Source: an uncultured Clostridium sp.
GTDB taxonomy: Bacteria; Bacillota; Clostridia; TANB77; CAG-508
Reading direction: 5' to 3'
NCBI GenBank assembly: GCA_948468045.1
Contig: CAOKGO010000017.1
Location: forward strand, 1-36,059
Length of the DNA stretch: 36,059 bases
Position numbers and translations under genes: made by a program. Below, in pieces: positions 35,120 through 36,059 of the stretch (position 1 is its first letter; every line of letters begins with the position of its first letter). The notes under the pieces were generated by a model. That model searched no databases. It was given only the letters and a program-made list of their open reading frames with translations, and was not told the origin of the DNA.

Positions 35120-36059
35120 ATGTCAAAAGTGAAAAGAATAATTACAGCTATTAATAATCCAAAATTAAATGAAGCATTAAAGAAAGAGAAAAATTTCGAA
35201 GTTGTTGGAAAAGATCTTTTATATAAAGAAGCAATTTTAGAAATATTAGAAAAAGATAAAAATATTGATATTATTATTTTTAGTGAAAATTTAATGGGAG
35301 AAATAAAATTAGAAGAATTAATAAAAAAAATAAAATATCAAAATAATGAAATAAAAATAATATTTATATTAGAAGAAAAAAATAATAATTTAGAAAAAAT
35401 ATTAGAAGAAAATAAAATAAAAGATATTTATTATAATAATAAAATTAATTTAAAAGAATTAATAAAAATAATAAATAAAAAAGAAATAAATATGGAAGAA
35501 GAAATAATAAATTTAAAAAAGATAATAGAAGAAAAAAATATAAAAGAACAAGAAAATGAAAAAAACAAAAAGGAAGAAACTGTAAAAAAGGAAAAACAAA
35601 AGCAACTAGAAAAAGTAAATATGTCAACCAAAATCATTACTTTTTCGGGTAATATTCAAAGTGGAAGAAGTGCGTTAGCCCTAATAATTAGTTATATATT
35701 ATCAAAAGAAAATAACAAAGTATTACTAATTGATGGTGATATAAAGAAACAAGATTTAAGTTTTTTATTAAGAGATTATAAAAAGAAAAATCTAAGAAAT
35801 AAAAAAAAATGTAAAAGATTTAAATATAGTAAATATAAAAAATTAAAAAACTATGAAAAGAATATTTATTATTTTGAAATAAAAAAAGAATTAAAACTTT
35901 TTACAACAAAAATCAACGATAATTTATATTTTTTTAATAAACTAAAAAATATATTAAAAGATAAAAAAAGAATTTTTTTAGAAATAATAAAAGAAAAATA
36001 TAATTTTATTATTATAGATTTATCAAAAGATAATTTTGAAAATATAAACCTAAAATTTA
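35120..36059 (+). CDS. CpaE/ParA-like ATPase with receiver-like domain (partial)
   Basis: 313 codons, open at the window end. The N-terminal 85 residues (IITAINNPKLNEALKKEK, IDIIIFSENLMGEIKLEELI, IIFILEE) fold like a degenerate receiver domain. A charged coiled-coil linker (about 120-165) follows. From about 170 it resembles a ParA/MinD ATPase: IITFSGNIQSGRSALALIISYIL, VLLIDGDIKKQDLS and FIIIDLSKDNF. The P-loop has GRS where GKT/GKS is usual, so ATP hydrolysis is doubtful. CpaE/TadZ proteins place pilus or secretion machinery in the cell, which suits its place behind VirB4. The ATG at 35120 sits close to AAAGGA; a GTG at 35129 is a better-spaced alternative. Confidence 0.6.
   Translation, partial: MSKVKRIITAINNPKLNEALKKEKNFEVVGKDLLYKEAILEILEKDKNIDIIIFSENLMGEIKLEELIKKIKYQNNEIKIIFILEEKNNNLEKILEENKIKDIYYNNKINLKELIKIINKKEINMEEEIINLKKIIEEKNIKEQENEKNKKEETVKKEKQKQLEKVNMSTKIITFSGNIQSGRSALALIISYILSKENNKVLLIDGDIKKQDLSFLLRDYKKKNLRNKKKCKRFKYSKYKKLKNYEKNIYYFEIKKELKLFTTKINDNLYFFNKLKNILKDKKRIFLEIIKEKYNFIIIDLSKDNFENINLKF

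Overview
The window is the replication-origin region of a very AT-rich, low-GC Gram-positive bacterium. Gene order supports an uncultured, probably host-associated member of the Clostridia. On the minus strand run rpmH, rnpA, yidD, yidC, jag, mnmE, mnmG, rsmG, parA, parB and a DUF4446 gene. On the plus strand run dnaA, dnaN, recF and gyrB. DnaA boxes lie on both sides of dnaA, and transcription diverges from this point, so nearly all genes run with replication. I cannot name a genus from sequence alone.

Layout. 1-14,100: a minus-strand type IV secretion (T4SS) operon with three VirB2/TrbC-like pilin genes, a PrgI/VirB3-like gene, a VirB4 split into two genes, a VirB6-like gene, two VirB8/TcpC-like genes and a wall hydrolase with three predicted catalytic domains. 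14,260-14,760: two tRNA-Ser genes and a short integrase remnant. 14,770-24,480: DUF4446, parB, parA, rsmG, mnmG, mnmE, jag, yidC, yidD, rnpA and rpmH. 24,610-31,350: oriC, dnaA, dnaN, recF and gyrB. 31,350-32,660: a long gap containing a dense train of hairpins. 32,660-end: a second, diverged T4SS-like module with a split VirB4 and a CpaE/ParA-like ATPase that runs off the window. No relaxase or coupling protein is visible.

The main discovery is about decoding. Every in-frame CGG codon I could find in the window, six in about 10,200 codons on both strands, sits where the gene must shift to the +1 frame. In all six, skipping the C and reading the next three bases gives GGN (Gly) and opens the frame that completes the protein. 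The affected genes are a VirB8-like gene, the VirB6-like gene (twice), a VirB2-like pilin, mnmE and recF. The restored Gly matches the conserved Gly of MnmE and that of the two pilin paralogues in the same operon. I found no other frameshifts, no CGG used as a normal Arg codon, and about 22 sense-strand CGG triplets spanning codon boundaries with no disruption. CGT and CGA are used as Arg. The simplest reading is that CGG is no longer an Arg codon here and acts as a +1 frameshift signal or as a four-base codon CGGN for Gly. I know of no bacterium described with this; a sequencing artefact must still be excluded.

A second theme is a family of intergenic palindromes. One core (TATTATAGGAAA...TTTCCTATAATA) occurs about ten times. 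It is combined with about 67-bp hairpin modules bracketed by GAACAA and TTGTTC, most densely at 32,124-32,552.
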